Shown: positions 45,053 through 55,478, numbered from the stretch's first letter. The stretch is DNA of 63,491 bases from Aquiflexum lacus (GCF_015476655.1 NZ_JABFHF010000035.1:1-63491), one strand, 5' to 3'. Program-made: numbers and translations. Notes: a model not told the origin generated them from the sequence alone.

Positions 45053-46306
45053 TTAGATATTGGAATTTTTTCCCAACGAAGAAGTTTCAACACCATCAGA
45101 AACTAAATGTCCATTGATAGGTTTGCTGATGGGTAGCGTAAAAAAGAACGAAGAGCCTCCACCTTCGACACTTTCAACCCATATTTTCCCACCATTTCTT
45201 TCTAAAAAGCCTTTCGATAGAAGTAATCCTATACCAGCACCTTTATTCTTTTTCATCGGATTCGATAATGCTCTCAACTGTGGTTTGAAAAGTTTTTCTA
45301 AAATCTTTTTAGACATGCCTTTACCTGAATCTTTGACCTGAACAACAAGTTCTTTTTCATTCCTACTAGTAGATATCTTGACTTCTCCTCCTGAATCAGT
45401 ATGCTTGATCGCATTGGAAATCAGGTTTTGAAAAACAGAAAGCAACATTTTCTGATCTGCAAATACAGTTTCATTTTCATCTATTTGCTGAACAAGGTTA
45501 ATGTTTTTCAACTGTGCTGTTTCTTTCATTCGATCAAATACTTTTTGAACAAAATTAGTCAAGGAGATCTTTTGAGGTGTAAAGGCCTCATTGGCATATT
45601 TGACCCTTGCCCAATCGACAAGATAATCCAACATTGCCAATTCTTCTCGGGAAGTTTTGAGCAGAAGTTCAAGCATTTCATCAAGCTCTTCTTCACTCAT
45701 TTCTTTGATATTTTCCTTTAGGTGCATCGCCAAACCAATTATTCCCGTCAATGGGGTCCGAAGGTCATGCGAGATGATGGAAAGTACACTTTCTTTGTGG
45801 GTATTGAGTTCTTCTAGGTCTTTGATGTAAGTTTCGATAACCTTTTCAGATTTCTTCATCTCAGTCAGGTCTCTCAAGATTTTGACAAATCCTATTATTT
45901 CTCCATTTTCATCTTTATGAGGAAAAACCAATCCATGAGCAAAAAATCTACTATTATCTTTCTTTACATGCCAGCGATCATCTGTAGCCCTTCCTTTGGA
46001 AAGTGCGATTTGAATTTCTTGATTTTCAATACCCATTTCTAAATCTTCTTTTGTAAATATGATGCCAAAACTCTCTCCTATAATTTCATCGGTTTCCCAG
46101 CCGAAAATATTTTTGGAACCCGAATTCCAACTATTGATTTTTAAATCTTTATCAAGAGTAAAAACAGAATAATCCTGAAGGCTATCAATTATTTGACTGT
46201 AGAATTCGGAGGAGGGTATATATTTGGATTTAGGTTCCTTTGGGATTATTTTTTCTTTTAGCATTTCAATATCAGTGTTTTGTAAAGTCGAAAAATTATA
46301 ATTCAT
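45053..46306 (-). CDS. PAS domain sensor histidine kinase, cytoplasmic
   Basis: 417 residues from the ATG at 46306 (MNYNFSTLQNTD); a TTG at 46345 adds 13. One PAS/PAC domain (about 40-152; GFVKILRDLTEMKK ends it). HisKA has H180 in ISHDLRTPLTGIIG. HATPase: N box QNLISNAIKHTDSGG, G1 VKDSGKGMS, G2 GAGIGLLLSKGFL. There are no membrane helices, so it senses an internal cue. The response regulator is not adjacent. It converges with tamL. Confidence 0.92.
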   Translation of the reverse strand: MNYNFSTLQNTDIEMLKEKIIPKEPKSKYIPSSEFYSQIIDSLQDYSVFTLDKDLKINSWNSGSKNIFGWETDEIIGESFGIIFTKEDLEMGIENQEIQIALSKGRATDDRWHVKKDNSRFFAHGLVFPHKDENGEIIGFVKILRDLTEMKKSEKVIETYIKDLEELNTHKESVLSIISHDLRTPLTGIIGLAMHLKENIKEMSEEELDEMLELLLKTSREELAMLDYLVDWARVKYANEAFTPQKISLTNFVQKVFDRMKETAQLKNINLVQQIDENETVFADQKMLLSVFQNLISNAIKHTDSGGEVKISTSRNEKELVVQVKDSGKGMSKKILEKLFKPQLRALSNPMKKNKGAGIGLLLSKGFLERNGGKIWVESVEGGGSSFFFTLPISKPINGHLVSDGVETSSLGKNSNI

Positions 46307-46482
46307 AGCAATAAATTTAACTTGCAAGATTGAAAAAATACCCAAGAAAGAAATTATATAGAATTATATATAACTTGTATCATTTACTGAATACATAATA
46401 TGCAAACATGGTTACACGCTGCTTTGTCAGTAAACAACTGTCGCAAAAAGGCTGGCTGAAACTTTACTAATTATAATATTTT

Positions 46483-46776
46483 ATGAAACTTGGTCAATTT
46501 ATAGCGTCTTTAAAAGACAAAAATCCTCCTAAGGGTATATCATCCCAATTAGAAGCCTTGTGGCACGACGGCAAAGGGGATTGGAAAAAAGCACATGACC
46601 TGGCAGATGGTCCCTCTGATCAATTATCAGCGAGAGTTCATGCCTACCTCCACCGAAAAGAAGGAGACTTATGGAACGCTGATTATTGGTATAAAAGATC
46701 AGGAGAATCAAGGCCTGATTTAAGCCTGAATGAAGAGTGGAAGAATTTAGTCAGTAGAATTTTAGATGAAACTTAA
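46483..46776 (+). CDS. Conserved small hypothetical protein
   Basis: 97 residues, soluble, mostly helical. The stretch LEALWHDGKGDWKKAHDLAD and then VHAYLHRKEGDLWNADYWYKR with a final RSGESRP look conserved, in the manner of a small family seen in several phyla. No function is known. Many Trp, His and charged residues could make a binding pocket. It stands alone, divergent from the histidine kinase. Confidence 0.8.
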   Translation: MKLGQFIASLKDKNPPKGISSQLEALWHDGKGDWKKAHDLADGPSDQLSARVHAYLHRKEGDLWNADYWYKRSGESRPDLSLNEEWKNLVSRILDET

Positions 46777-46906
46777 TGTTTCTTGACATGAATGGACGAA
46801 ATGATTTCAGAAAAACAGTAATTGAATTTAATTCCTGCTTGAAAACTAAAACACCCGGTAATTCCTTACCTTTTGGCAGTTAGGGTAATCAAACTTCAGC
46901 AACATT

Positions 46907-47815
46907 TCAATCTTCAATCTCCCTCATTTGAACTTTGATAGCTTGGTCTTTCGGGCTAATACCACCGCCTAAATGTTCTGCGATGTAATAGGTGATTTGT
47001 GCACCAAATAAGAAAATTATCAAAGAATAATAAACCCAAATCAGTAAAATCACCAAAGAACCTGCCGCCCCATAGGACGACCCCAAATCACTGTTTCCCA
47101 TGTAAATACCAATTAAGTACTTCCCAACACCAAATAGCACCATGGTTATAATAGCCCCTATCCAAGTATCTTTCCACCTCACCTTTGCATCGGGAAGTAT
47201 CTTGTACATCAATGCAAAAACAACAACTAAAATAATCTGTGAGAGCACAAAATTTGCAATTGTAATCATGTTGATCGGCAAATCCATCACATTTTCGATA
47301 AAGTAATTATTAACAATTACCAGTACAGCATCCAATATAAGTGATACCAAAAGAATAAACCCGATAGATGCAACCAAAGAAAAACTTAACAGTCGGTTGA
47401 CAATAAATTTAATTATCCCCTTTTCCGGCTTGGGCTTGATATGCCAAATGTGATTGATGGCGTTTTGAAGGCTAACAAATACCGTAGTGGCACTGAACGC
47501 AAGAATCAAAAAAGCTACAAAATTTGAGATAACACCATTGGATTCCTTGTTAAAATTGTCCAGAATATTTTCCAAAGTAGATCTGCTTTCCTCTCCTGCC
47601 AATTCTTCAATTTGCTGCAAGATTTCATTTTTGATCTCTGTTTCTGAATATAAGGTTGTTCCTATATTTAGAATAATGATCAATAATGCAGGCAAACTAA
47701 AAATAGTATAAAATGCAGTTCCAGCTGCCAGTCCCATTGATTCCCCTGAGAAGAAATCCTTAAAGCTGTCCTTGATTATTTGAAAAACCGTTAATTTTTT
47801 TAACTTCTGAATCAT
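46907..47815 (-). CDS. YihY/virulence factor BrkB family membrane protein
   Basis: 302 residues with six membrane helices, starting SMGLAAGTAFYTIFSLPALL, the BrkB signature. FVAFLILAFSATTVFVSLQNAINHIW (split here by helix ends), WKDTWIGAIITMVLFGVGKYL and SYGAAGSLVILLIWVYYS are typical of later helices. The function of YihY/BrkB is unsettled; it is an inner-membrane protein. Its ATG overlaps the stop of the aldo/keto reductase gene (TAATG), which suggests coupled translation. Confidence 0.93.
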   Translation of the reverse strand: MIQKLKKLTVFQIIKDSFKDFFSGESMGLAAGTAFYTIFSLPALLIIILNIGTTLYSETEIKNEILQQIEELAGEESRSTLENILDNFNKESNGVISNFVAFLILAFSATTVFVSLQNAINHIWHIKPKPEKGIIKFIVNRLLSFSLVASIGFILLVSLILDAVLVIVNNYFIENVMDLPINMITIANFVLSQIILVVVFALMYKILPDAKVRWKDTWIGAIITMVLFGVGKYLIGIYMGNSDLGSSYGAAGSLVILLIWVYYSLIIFLFGAQITYYIAEHLGGGISPKDQAIKVQMREIED

Positions 47816-48777
47816 TAGCTGATATCATTTTCCCAAAGATCCTGCTGCGTATAAGGACTCTTTGAACCTGTAAAAAAAGATCCATCAATGAATCGATATC
47901 TCAAATCAATTTTCTCTAATTTTTCAAAATCTTCTTTATCAAATTGAATTTCTTCCGCAGCCAGATTTTGTTTAATTCTTCCTTCATTCACAGATTTGGG
48001 AATGACAACAATGTCCCTATGAATAGAGTAAGCAATCAAAATCTGTGCGGCACTGACTTGATACTTATCTGCCAATTCCACCACTACCGGATTTTCAAAT
48101 AAACTTGGTTCATCAGACTTTTTGACAGATGCAGACCTATCCCCGGATCCGAGCGGAGAATAAGCAGTCATGTGAATGCCCTTTGATCTACAATATTCAA
48201 CCAATTTATGCTGTGGATTGAGAGGGTGCATTTCCACCTGATTCATTTCAGGCCCTTGACTTCCGGTTCTTGAAATTTCTTCCAATTTGGAAATATTAAA
48301 ATTGGATACACCAATGTGTTTTGTCAGTCCTTTACTTTTGCAATCTTCCATGCCCTCCCAAGTTTGGGATAAAGGGACATCATTGTAGGTAAAAAAGTCT
48401 TCTCTGTTTTGGGCAAATCCTATACCTTTCTTGAAACTTATCGGCCAATGAACCAGGTAAAGATCCAAATAATCCAATTTAAGATCTTTGAGTGTCTTTT
48501 TTAGGGCAGGTTGAACATCTTCCAAGCGGTGATTGCTATTCCAGAGCTTGGAGGTAATAAACATTTCATTTCTGCTTACCAATCCACTTTTAAAGGCAAA
48601 TTGAAGCGCATTTCCCACTTCATTTTCATTGTCATAGATAGCTGCACAATCAATATGACGGTAACCTGATTCTATTGCCCAGAGGACCGCTTGGTAAACT
48701 TCCCCCGGTTTGGATTTCCAAGTTCCTAGGCCAATTATTGGCATTGAATCACCATTACTAAATTTGATCGATTTCAT
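47815..48777 (-). CDS. Aldo/keto reductase
   Basis: 320 residues, the usual size. NADPH-dependent reductase of carbonyl compounds. Conserved: IGLGTWKSKPGEVYQAV, GYRHIDCAAIYDNENEVG with catalytic Asp and Tyr, ITSKLWNSNH with the Lys, LDLYLVHWPISFK with the His, GVSNFNISKLEEI, and the cofactor block IPKSVNEGRIKQN. The substrate is not predictable. It lies upstream of, and overlaps, the BrkB-like gene. Confidence 0.94.
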   Translation of the reverse strand: MKSIKFSNGDSMPIIGLGTWKSKPGEVYQAVLWAIESGYRHIDCAAIYDNENEVGNALQFAFKSGLVSRNEMFITSKLWNSNHRLEDVQPALKKTLKDLKLDYLDLYLVHWPISFKKGIGFAQNREDFFTYNDVPLSQTWEGMEDCKSKGLTKHIGVSNFNISKLEEISRTGSQGPEMNQVEMHPLNPQHKLVEYCRSKGIHMTAYSPLGSGDRSASVKKSDEPSLFENPVVVELADKYQVSAAQILIAYSIHRDIVVIPKSVNEGRIKQNLAAEEIQFDKEDFEKLEKIDLRYRFIDGSFFTGSKSPYTQQDLWENDIS

Positions 48778-48853
48778 AAGGCAGTCTATTTATTTTTTGA
48801 TTTTTCACTAATTTATTTATATAATCTCATATTTTGAACGAAAGAAATGAATT

Positions 48854-50260
48854 TTAAATTCCTGAAATCCCGTTGATAAAGAATGCTATATCCTGAAGAA
48901 CCTCTAAGTTAAAGGTCTCCTCAATCTTTTCGTATTCAGAAACTGCTCCTGTATTGGCTTTTTGGAAAAGGTGGTTTAGTTCAGGGTAAACTTTTAATTC
49001 CAATAAATCTGACCTCAATTGAAAAAGTTCGACTAGCCTATTACCATTCTGTGAGGCATTGACTTGTAAATCTTTCCCTCCAAAACCCGCAAATGTCGGG
49101 ACATTGATTTTGGAAATATATTCTTCAGGATTGGTTTTGATGAAATTATAAAACCAGGGATTGATGCTTTTTTCAAAAGTAGAACTCAACGAATTGGCTT
49201 GTTGTTCCAAAATTTCTTTTTCGAGCCCATATCCACTCATAATTTCATCCACTAAGTCAGGTATTCCGGACAAAGCCTCATCACTACTTTTACTGGTAGT
49301 AATCAGATTATAAAACTTTCTATTAATCGATACCTGTTGGCTTACCAATTCCTGTGGAGAACCGGAGGATCTTGAAATATCTTCAGTTTGCTTGAGCATC
49401 AAATCAGGTATTGGAACAACAGGTGGTGCCAATGCAACCAGAAAATCAACTTTACTTCTTTCTGCCCCTATCAGCCAGGCAATCAATCCTCCTTCACTAT
49501 GCCCGATCACTCCCACTTTTTGGTTATCCACGAATGATTGACTCCTTAAATATTCCAAGGCAAATAAAGCATCATCTTTAAAGTCCAAAGAAGTTGCAGA
49601 GGAAAATTGGCCTTCAGACTCGCCTACTCCCCTTTCATCATATCGTAAAACGACAATTCCCTGATTGGTCAGGTAATCTGCTATGACCAAAAATGGTTGA
49701 TGGCCAAAAATTTCTGAGTTTCTATCCTGCGGTCCCGAACCGGTCACCAAAACGACAGCAGGAAAAGGACCTTCTCCATGGGGTTTGGTAATCAAACCAT
49801 TCAATTGAATCCCTCCCTTTTCATTTTTGAAAGCAATTGGAATTTCTAAATATTCAAATGGAGGTTTAGGATGTTGAGGCCTATTGACCTGTTTGTTTTG
49901 ATTGTTCTCATTGATGTCTTTTGTCAGGTCAAGAGGAAAAGACATGCCACTTTGTTTGAATGTGCCTTTTATATTTTCATCTACAAACAATCCTTCATAG
50001 CTAATTCCCCCAACGGCCAATTCAAAATTGAGCATTAAACCATTGTACAAAACCTTACTTAAGGGAATTCCTTTTGCCCCTTGATTTGGGCTATCCATTG
50101 TTCCTTTCCATTCCTCCCCGTCCAAATCAAAATGAAATATCAATGGCAACTTTTGCCCCATCACCTCTAGCGTTCCTTTCCAACTTCCTTGAAGTTCTTG
50201 GGCAATCGTACCCGTTGAGAAGTTTATAAAAATCAAAAAAGAAAGAATTAATGTTTTCAT
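48854..50260 (-). CDS. Secreted alpha/beta hydrolase with N-terminal beta domain
   Basis: 468 residues from the ATG at 50260 (MKTLILSFLIFINF), giving a signal peptide that ends GTIAQELQG; an upstream start at 50329 would hide it. The first ~100 mature residues are a beta-rich domain (GSWKGTLEVMGQKLPLIFHF) common in secreted esterases. The hydrolase domain has LVTGSGPQDRN, RYDERGVGESEG, nucleophile GHSEGG and the catalytic His in YPELNHLFQ. Ester hydrolysis in the periplasm is likely. Confidence 0.9.
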   Translation of the reverse strand: MKTLILSFLIFINFSTGTIAQELQGSWKGTLEVMGQKLPLIFHFDLDGEEWKGTMDSPNQGAKGIPLSKVLYNGLMLNFELAVGGISYEGLFVDENIKGTFKQSGMSFPLDLTKDINENNQNKQVNRPQHPKPPFEYLEIPIAFKNEKGGIQLNGLITKPHGEGPFPAVVLVTGSGPQDRNSEIFGHQPFLVIADYLTNQGIVVLRYDERGVGESEGQFSSATSLDFKDDALFALEYLRSQSFVDNQKVGVIGHSEGGLIAWLIGAERSKVDFLVALAPPVVPIPDLMLKQTEDISRSSGSPQELVSQQVSINRKFYNLITTSKSSDEALSGIPDLVDEIMSGYGLEKEILEQQANSLSSTFEKSINPWFYNFIKTNPEEYISKINVPTFAGFGGKDLQVNASQNGNRLVELFQLRSDLLELKVYPELNHLFQKANTGAVSEYEKIEETFNLEVLQDIAFFINGISGI

Positions 50261-50384
50261 GATCAAGTTATTAGGTTTTGGATTATTTGAATTATATAAT
50301 AAAAGACAAGCATAGACCTGCTTATTCAATAAATCCTGCTAATATCGCTTCAGTAAAATTAAGCTCAAATCTAATCAACAATCA

Positions 50385-50615
50385 ATGGATAAGCAGATTT
50401 TATTGGATTTAGTGACCAAAACAATGCCCTTTGGAAAATACAAAGGAAGGCTCCTCTGTGATATACCTGAGCATTATTTGGTTTGGATGCATGGTAAGGG
50501 TTTCCCGGATGGGAAATTGGGGATGTGGCTCCATACCCTTTATGAGATCAGACTCAACGGGCTCGAATCTATTTTGTATGAACTAAAGGAGATGCATAAA
50601 AAAAGGCCAATCTGA
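50385..50615 (+). CDS. DUF3820 family protein
   Basis: 76 residues. TMPFGKYKGRLLCDIPEHYL and WMHGKGFPDGKLGMWL match DUF3820, a small family once called quorum-sensing-regulated virulence factor; function unknown. The stop codon sits inside the stem of the following terminator hairpin. Divergent from the hydrolase gene. Confidence 0.9.
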   Translation: MDKQILLDLVTKTMPFGKYKGRLLCDIPEHYLVWMHGKGFPDGKLGMWLHTLYEIRLNGLESILYELKEMHKKRPI

Positions 50616-50636
50616 AATTTCAGAATGGCCTTTAAT
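50602..50636. terminator. Bidirectional terminator between DUF3820 and the subtilase
   Basis: AAGGCCAATCTGAAA/TTTCAGAATGGCCTT, 15-bp stem with one mismatch, A run before and T run after; it overlaps the end of the DUF3820 gene. Confidence 0.75.
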
Positions 50637-50661
50637 CTTTAAAATGAGTTAATTTTTAAAA

Positions 50662-52242
50662 CTAGAAATTCAGCGTAACAGTACTCGAACAGGTATTTGA
50701 TCCTGCTTCACATACTTGATAAGTCAAAGAACCACCACCTTTATTGTTGGTCTGATCAGTGTATGAATTTGATCCGGAAGTTGAATTATTGACAGTTGCG
50801 ATTTTGGTACCATCTCTATAAATATCAACCTGGGCAGTTGTTGCTCCTGACCAAGATAAATCTGATCGCCATCTTCCTTGTACCTTACTTGCCTCTCCGG
50901 TCAAACTAAAAGCACCAGGATCAGTTGGCTCTTCTGGATCTGGATTGGTAGGATCTTCAGGTTGTGGATCTGTACCTCCCGAACTTTCTCCTAATGAATA
51001 CAACATGTGATTGTTAGTCGTTCTGGAATTTGAAACAATATTTTTTATGGATGTTTCAGTAAGGAAATTATATACCGCCTGACTTGAAGCTGTAGTATTG
51101 GTTTGCAGATAAAGTGCTGCAACTCCAGCTACATGAGGCGAAGCCATGGAAGTTCCAGAAATGGTATTGGTAGCTGTATTGCTTGTATACCAAGCTGCGG
51201 TAATCGAAGCCCCTGGAGCAAAAATATCCACACAATCACCATAATTGGACCAAGATGTCTTGGAGTCAGAAGTAGTTGTAGCGCCAACAGTGTAGGCCCT
51301 AGCTGCTCCTGCTGGAGAAAAATTACAGGCTGGCTGCTCCCTACCTCTTCTATCCCCGTTTCCAGCAGCAACAATAACCGGTACGCCTGCATTAAACATT
51401 CTTTCTACTGCGTCATTGACCGCTGTACTAGCGCCACCTCCTAAGGACATATTGGCTACTGAGGGACCATTTGCATCAGAGGCTACCCAATCCATCCCTG
51501 CAATAACTCCACTAAATGATCCTGATCCATTACAGTCAAGTACTCTGATACCAACTAGCGTTACACCTTTTGCAACTCCATATACAGTACCTCCAACAGT
51601 TCCTGCTACATGGGTGCCATGTCCATTACAATCTTCTGAATTTCCTCCAAAAGCATCATATCCCTGCAGTGCTCTGCCCCCAAATTCATTATGACCTGTT
51701 TTTATTCCGGTATCAATAATATAAGCCTTTACGCCTGAACCTGTCGCATTGTAAACATAGGTGCTATTAAGAGGCAAGGCAGTCTGATCAATTCTATCCA
51801 ATCCCCAAGTAGCATTGTTTTGGGTGGCACTGATACTCACATAACCGTCCGGCTCAACATATTTCACCATTGGATCTCTCTCAAGAGCTTCCAATTGAAG
51901 GTTTGATAGTTCAACAGAAAAACCTGTCAACAAATTGCCGAATACTTTCTCCACTTTACCCTCTTCGATATTATATCGGGCAACAAGTTCATGAGCAGTT
52001 TTTCGCATTCCAATTTGGACATCCTCGTACCGGTCAGATTTTCTAAAGCTGAGGCTTTCATCATGAAGAACAACAATGAATTTTCCGGGAATAATCCCTT
52101 CCTGCTGCCCTAAGGCTACCTGATCAATATCCTGAATATTCAACTCTTCGACAGAATCCTGACAGGAACTAACGGAAATTGCCAATGCCAGCAGTGAAAA
52201 AACTGCAGGTCTCAACATTTTTTGGTAAACATTTTTAAACAT
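50662..52242 (-). CDS. S8 family serine peptidase (proteinase K-like), lipoprotein
   Basis: 526 residues. Lipoprotein signal peptide with Cys27 (ISVSSCQDS). Residues ~50-135 are an I9 propeptide/inhibitor (GKFIVVLHD ... KYVEPDG). The catalytic triad is D177 (IIDTG), H208 (NGHGTHVAG) and S365 (GTSMASPHVAG), with oxyanion Asn295. A Pro/Asp/Glu-rich linker (~residues 430-447) leads to a final ~80-residue fibronectin III-like domain ending TCSSTVTLNF. It should be an active extracellular or envelope protease. Confidence 0.95.
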   Translation of the reverse strand: MFKNVYQKMLRPAVFSLLALAISVSSCQDSVEELNIQDIDQVALGQQEGIIPGKFIVVLHDESLSFRKSDRYEDVQIGMRKTAHELVARYNIEEGKVEKVFGNLLTGFSVELSNLQLEALERDPMVKYVEPDGYVSISATQNNATWGLDRIDQTALPLNSTYVYNATGSGVKAYIIDTGIKTGHNEFGGRALQGYDAFGGNSEDCNGHGTHVAGTVGGTVYGVAKGVTLVGIRVLDCNGSGSFSGVIAGMDWVASDANGPSVANMSLGGGASTAVNDAVERMFNAGVPVIVAAGNGDRRGREQPACNFSPAGAARAYTVGATTTSDSKTSWSNYGDCVDIFAPGASITAAWYTSNTATNTISGTSMASPHVAGVAALYLQTNTTASSQAVYNFLTETSIKNIVSNSRTTNNHMLYSLGESSGGTDPQPEDPTNPDPEEPTDPGAFSLTGEASKVQGRWRSDLSWSGATTAQVDIYRDGTKIATVNNSTSGSNSYTDQTNNKGGGSLTYQVCEAGSNTCSSTVTLNF

Positions 52243-52494
52243 GATTTGGATGGTTAATGGTTAATAATATGTTTTCATTAATTTTTCAACAACGTAACTT
52301 AAATAAATTAATTAAAAACCCAGCATATTTTAAGTAAGAAAATTAAATGTTTTGCAGAATTTTGATAATGTTCTGTAATAACTTTTAAAATAATCTAGAT
52401 GGTGAAATATTTCATGTCTTATTTTTGAAACAAAGTTGCATTAATGCTAGGTATTCCTTTCCAGAGTATTTATTTTTGCAACTCTGTTTCATAT

Positions 52495-54795
52495 ATGCGG
52501 ATTACTGGTATAATTTTAATATTCATCTTCTTTGTCATGCCGGTTATGGCACAGCAAGATTGTAACTTGACCATTAGAGGAAAAGTGATCCATGCTGAAA
52601 ATACTGAGCCAATAGAGTCAGCATACATTTGGATCATTGAAAGTGAAATTGGTACAGTTTCGGACTTCAATGGGTTATTTAGGTTTTCCAATCTATGTCC
52701 CGGAATATATACAATCAAAATTCAATACTTAGGCCATCAAGATTATTTTGAAAAACTGGAAATTTCAAACAACAGTAATTATACTTTTAGAATGATTGCA
52801 GAAGACATCGCCTTGGACGGAGTTGAAATTCATGGCCATCAGGACGCCTTACTCACGACCAATTCAGTTTCCTCTATATATGGTGAAGTATTGAGATCAG
52901 CCAGGGGGCAAAGTTTGGGTGAATCACTTAAAAAAATTCCCGGAGTCAACACTTACTCCTCAGGATCCACCATCCAAAAACCAGTCATTCATGGACTTCA
53001 CAGTAATAGGATTTTGATTCTTAACAATGGAGTCAGGCTCGAAGGACAGCAATGGGGGGCAGACCATGCACCGGAGATTGATCCATTTATAGCCAATGAG
53101 ATCTCTGTGGTAAAAGGTGCTGAAACAGTACGGTTTGGAGCTGATGCCATGGGAGGTGTTATTCTCGTAAATCCTGCACCATTACCAGTTAAGGCAATCA
53201 AAAAAGGTGAAATTGACCTGATAGGTTTTTCAAATGGTTTAGGATTAAATGGAGCGGCATCTTTTACGGGTGGATCGGAAAAAATCAAAGGTCTCGGTTA
53301 TAGACTTCAGGGATCCTCAAAAATCGCTGGAAATATTCAAACTCCTGATTATATGCTTGCCAATACAGGAGTTCAGGAGCTAAACTTTTCTGGAGCAATT
53401 GGATATAGTCGCAGCAGATTGGGGACTGAACTCTATGTCAGTAATTTCAGGACTACTATTGGCATTTTACCTGATTCTCATACAGGAAATCTCAGTGATT
53501 TGGAAAGTATCATTGAAAATGGTAGACCCTTTAGAGAGACGGGTTTCAGCTATGATATTCAAAATCCCAAACAAGAAGTCGATCATCAACTTGTGAAAGC
53601 TAAAATCCATTATCATTTGAATGATGGATCAAAGCTGAATTTTCAATATTCATTCCAAAGGAACCATAGACAGGAGTTTGACCGGAGAAGAGGTGAATTT
53701 AATAATAGAGCTTCCTTGGACATGGTACTTTTTACCAATTCTATAGATTTAAGTTATAACCATCAAACCCGGAAAAACTGGGATGGTGTATTGGGTGCAC
53801 AAGTCATGCAACAAGCCAATTCTAACATCCCCGGTACAGGCGTTATTCCTTTGATCCCGAATTTTGACATGCTCAACCTGGGAATTTATGCCATAGAAAA
53901 ATTCACCAATGGACCTCTGGAATTGGAAGGTGGATTGAGATTTGATTCGAGGCAAGTGGCAGCTGCAAGGATTATTCGGGGTGATTTACAGGAGAGAGAT
54001 TTCACATTAAATAATTTCTCAGCATTTTTTGGAGGAGTGTATGCACTTTCAAAAAACTTTACTTTCAATTCGACTTTAGCTTCTGCTTGGAGGCCACCTA
54101 ATATAAATGAACAGTTCAGCCAAGGCCTACACCATGGACTGGCAGCCATAGAAATAGGAAATCCCGATTTTGAAAGTGAGCAATCCTTCAAATGGCTGAA
54201 TACCTTGAATTATACTGGCAATAGTTTAAACATTGAATTGACAGCATACGCCAATCGTATTGATAATTACATTTACCTCAACCCAACTGAAGAGCAATTT
54301 GTATCCCTAAGGGGGACATTTAATGTATTTGAATACCTACAAACGGATGCCAATTTTTTAGGGACTGATCTGAGTGCCATCTGGAATGTTTCTTCTCGTT
54401 GGGAAGTGTTTTCAAGGGGGTCTATCGTCCGAGCCAAAAACTTAATAGAAGATTCCTATTTACCATTCATACCTGCTGATAGGTTAGAAACTGGCGTTAG
54501 CTATCAGATTACTTCTTTTGCTTCTAAAAACAACACCAAATTCAGCATCAGCAATTTAGCTGTTGCAAGACAAAACCGTGAACCGGACTTTGACCTTGCC
54601 CCTGCCCCACCTGGATATCAACTCTGGAATCTTAGTGCACAGACCAGTGTCAATTTGGGGAAAAATAAGCTGAATATGGGCTTGTATGCCAATAATGTAT
54701 TGAATGAAGTCTATAAAGATTATATGAATAGATTCAGGTATTTCACCCATGAGTTGGGAAGAAACGTCCTTATCAAATTCAATTATGAGTTTTAA
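52495..54795 (+). CDS. TonB-dependent receptor
   Basis: 766 residues from the ATG at 52495 (MRITGIILIFIFFVMPVMAQ), which gives a signal peptide; 52444 is an open upstream start. An N-terminal carboxypeptidase regulatory-like domain (NLTIRGKVIHAENTEPIESA) precedes the plug (GESLKKIPGVNTYSSGS; GVRLEGQQWGADHAPEIDP; VVKGAETVRFGADAMGG) and a 22-strand barrel ending in Phe (NVLIKFNYEF). QQWGADHAPEID is shared with ZnuD-like receptors, so a metal ion is a fair guess for the cargo. It lies 28 bp before a lipoprotein gene. Confidence 0.92.
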   Translation: MRITGIILIFIFFVMPVMAQQDCNLTIRGKVIHAENTEPIESAYIWIIESEIGTVSDFNGLFRFSNLCPGIYTIKIQYLGHQDYFEKLEISNNSNYTFRMIAEDIALDGVEIHGHQDALLTTNSVSSIYGEVLRSARGQSLGESLKKIPGVNTYSSGSTIQKPVIHGLHSNRILILNNGVRLEGQQWGADHAPEIDPFIANEISVVKGAETVRFGADAMGGVILVNPAPLPVKAIKKGEIDLIGFSNGLGLNGAASFTGGSEKIKGLGYRLQGSSKIAGNIQTPDYMLANTGVQELNFSGAIGYSRSRLGTELYVSNFRTTIGILPDSHTGNLSDLESIIENGRPFRETGFSYDIQNPKQEVDHQLVKAKIHYHLNDGSKLNFQYSFQRNHRQEFDRRRGEFNNRASLDMVLFTNSIDLSYNHQTRKNWDGVLGAQVMQQANSNIPGTGVIPLIPNFDMLNLGIYAIEKFTNGPLELEGGLRFDSRQVAAARIIRGDLQERDFTLNNFSAFFGGVYALSKNFTFNSTLASAWRPPNINEQFSQGLHHGLAAIEIGNPDFESEQSFKWLNTLNYTGNSLNIELTAYANRIDNYIYLNPTEEQFVSLRGTFNVFEYLQTDANFLGTDLSAIWNVSSRWEVFSRGSIVRAKNLIEDSYLPFIPADRLETGVSYQITSFASKNNTKFSISNLAVARQNREPDFDLAPAPPGYQLWNLSAQTSVNLGKNKLNMGLYANNVLNEVYKDYMNRFRYFTHELGRNVLIKFNYEF

Positions 54796-54823
54796 ATCAA
54801 TCAAAAACAAAAAAAGCAAACCA

Positions 54824-55432
54824 ATGAAAAAGTTAAATTTTAACATCTTATTACTCTTGTTGTCAGCATCAGTTTTGATTTTTTCTTCATGTGAAAGCAA
54901 TGATCCTGAAGATGAAAATGAAGGCGAATTGATTACTGATGTTACCTTAAAGTTTACAGAAGTGGATCCAGCTCAAGGTTTTATAGGTACCCCATTTGAA
55001 GTACAAGCATCTGATCCTGATGGCCTTGAATTAGGAAATAATCCAACAATAGAAACCATTAATCTGGAAATTGGCAAAACCTACCTTTTGGAATTATCGC
55101 TTTTCAACAGAATTGAAAATGAGGACATCACCGAAGAAATTGAGGAAGAAGCGGACGAACATCAGTTTTTTTTCCTAGGATCAGCCTTTGTAGGTTCCCC
55201 TATTTTGACTTATATCTATGACGATGAGGATGGTGATGGTAATCCAATTGGACTTCGGGGATTTGTAACTGTTGCTTCCGTACCTTCTTTTAACAATGCC
55301 CAATTCAGGTTGATCCTGCGTCACGACCTCAACAAAAGTTTTGTGGGCGCGAATAATCCAAATTTCGAAAATTTTGTGGAAGCAGGAGGTGAAACTGATT
55401 TGGATATAACTTTTCCACTAGTATTAAACTAA
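54824..55432 (+). CDS. Hypothetical lipoprotein, partner of the TonB receptor
   Basis: 202 residues from the ATG at 54824 (MKKLNFNILLLLLSASVLIF); in-frame upstream starts would overlap the receptor. Lipobox FSSCESND at Cys23. The mature protein is beta-rich and acidic, with NRIENEDITEEIEEEADEHQ and YDDEDGDGNPIG, both able to bind cations. Family not recognised. Position after a TonB receptor (28 bp) suggests a surface or periplasmic ligand-binding role. Terminator at 55444. Confidence 0.75.
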   Translation: MKKLNFNILLLLLSASVLIFSSCESNDPEDENEGELITDVTLKFTEVDPAQGFIGTPFEVQASDPDGLELGNNPTIETINLEIGKTYLLELSLFNRIENEDITEEIEEEADEHQFFFLGSAFVGSPILTYIYDDEDGDGNPIGLRGFVTVASVPSFNNAQFRLILRHDLNKSFVGANNPNFENFVEAGGETDLDITFPLVLN

Positions 55433-55443
55433 TTCAAATATTA

Positions 55444-55478
55444 ATGGCTACTTGTGCTTCAAGTAGCCATTTTTTTTA
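55444..55478 (+). terminator. Terminator of the TonB receptor/lipoprotein operon
   Basis: ATGGCTACTTG-TGCTT-CAAGTAGCCAT, perfect 11-bp stem, with seven or eight T residues. Confidence 0.88.
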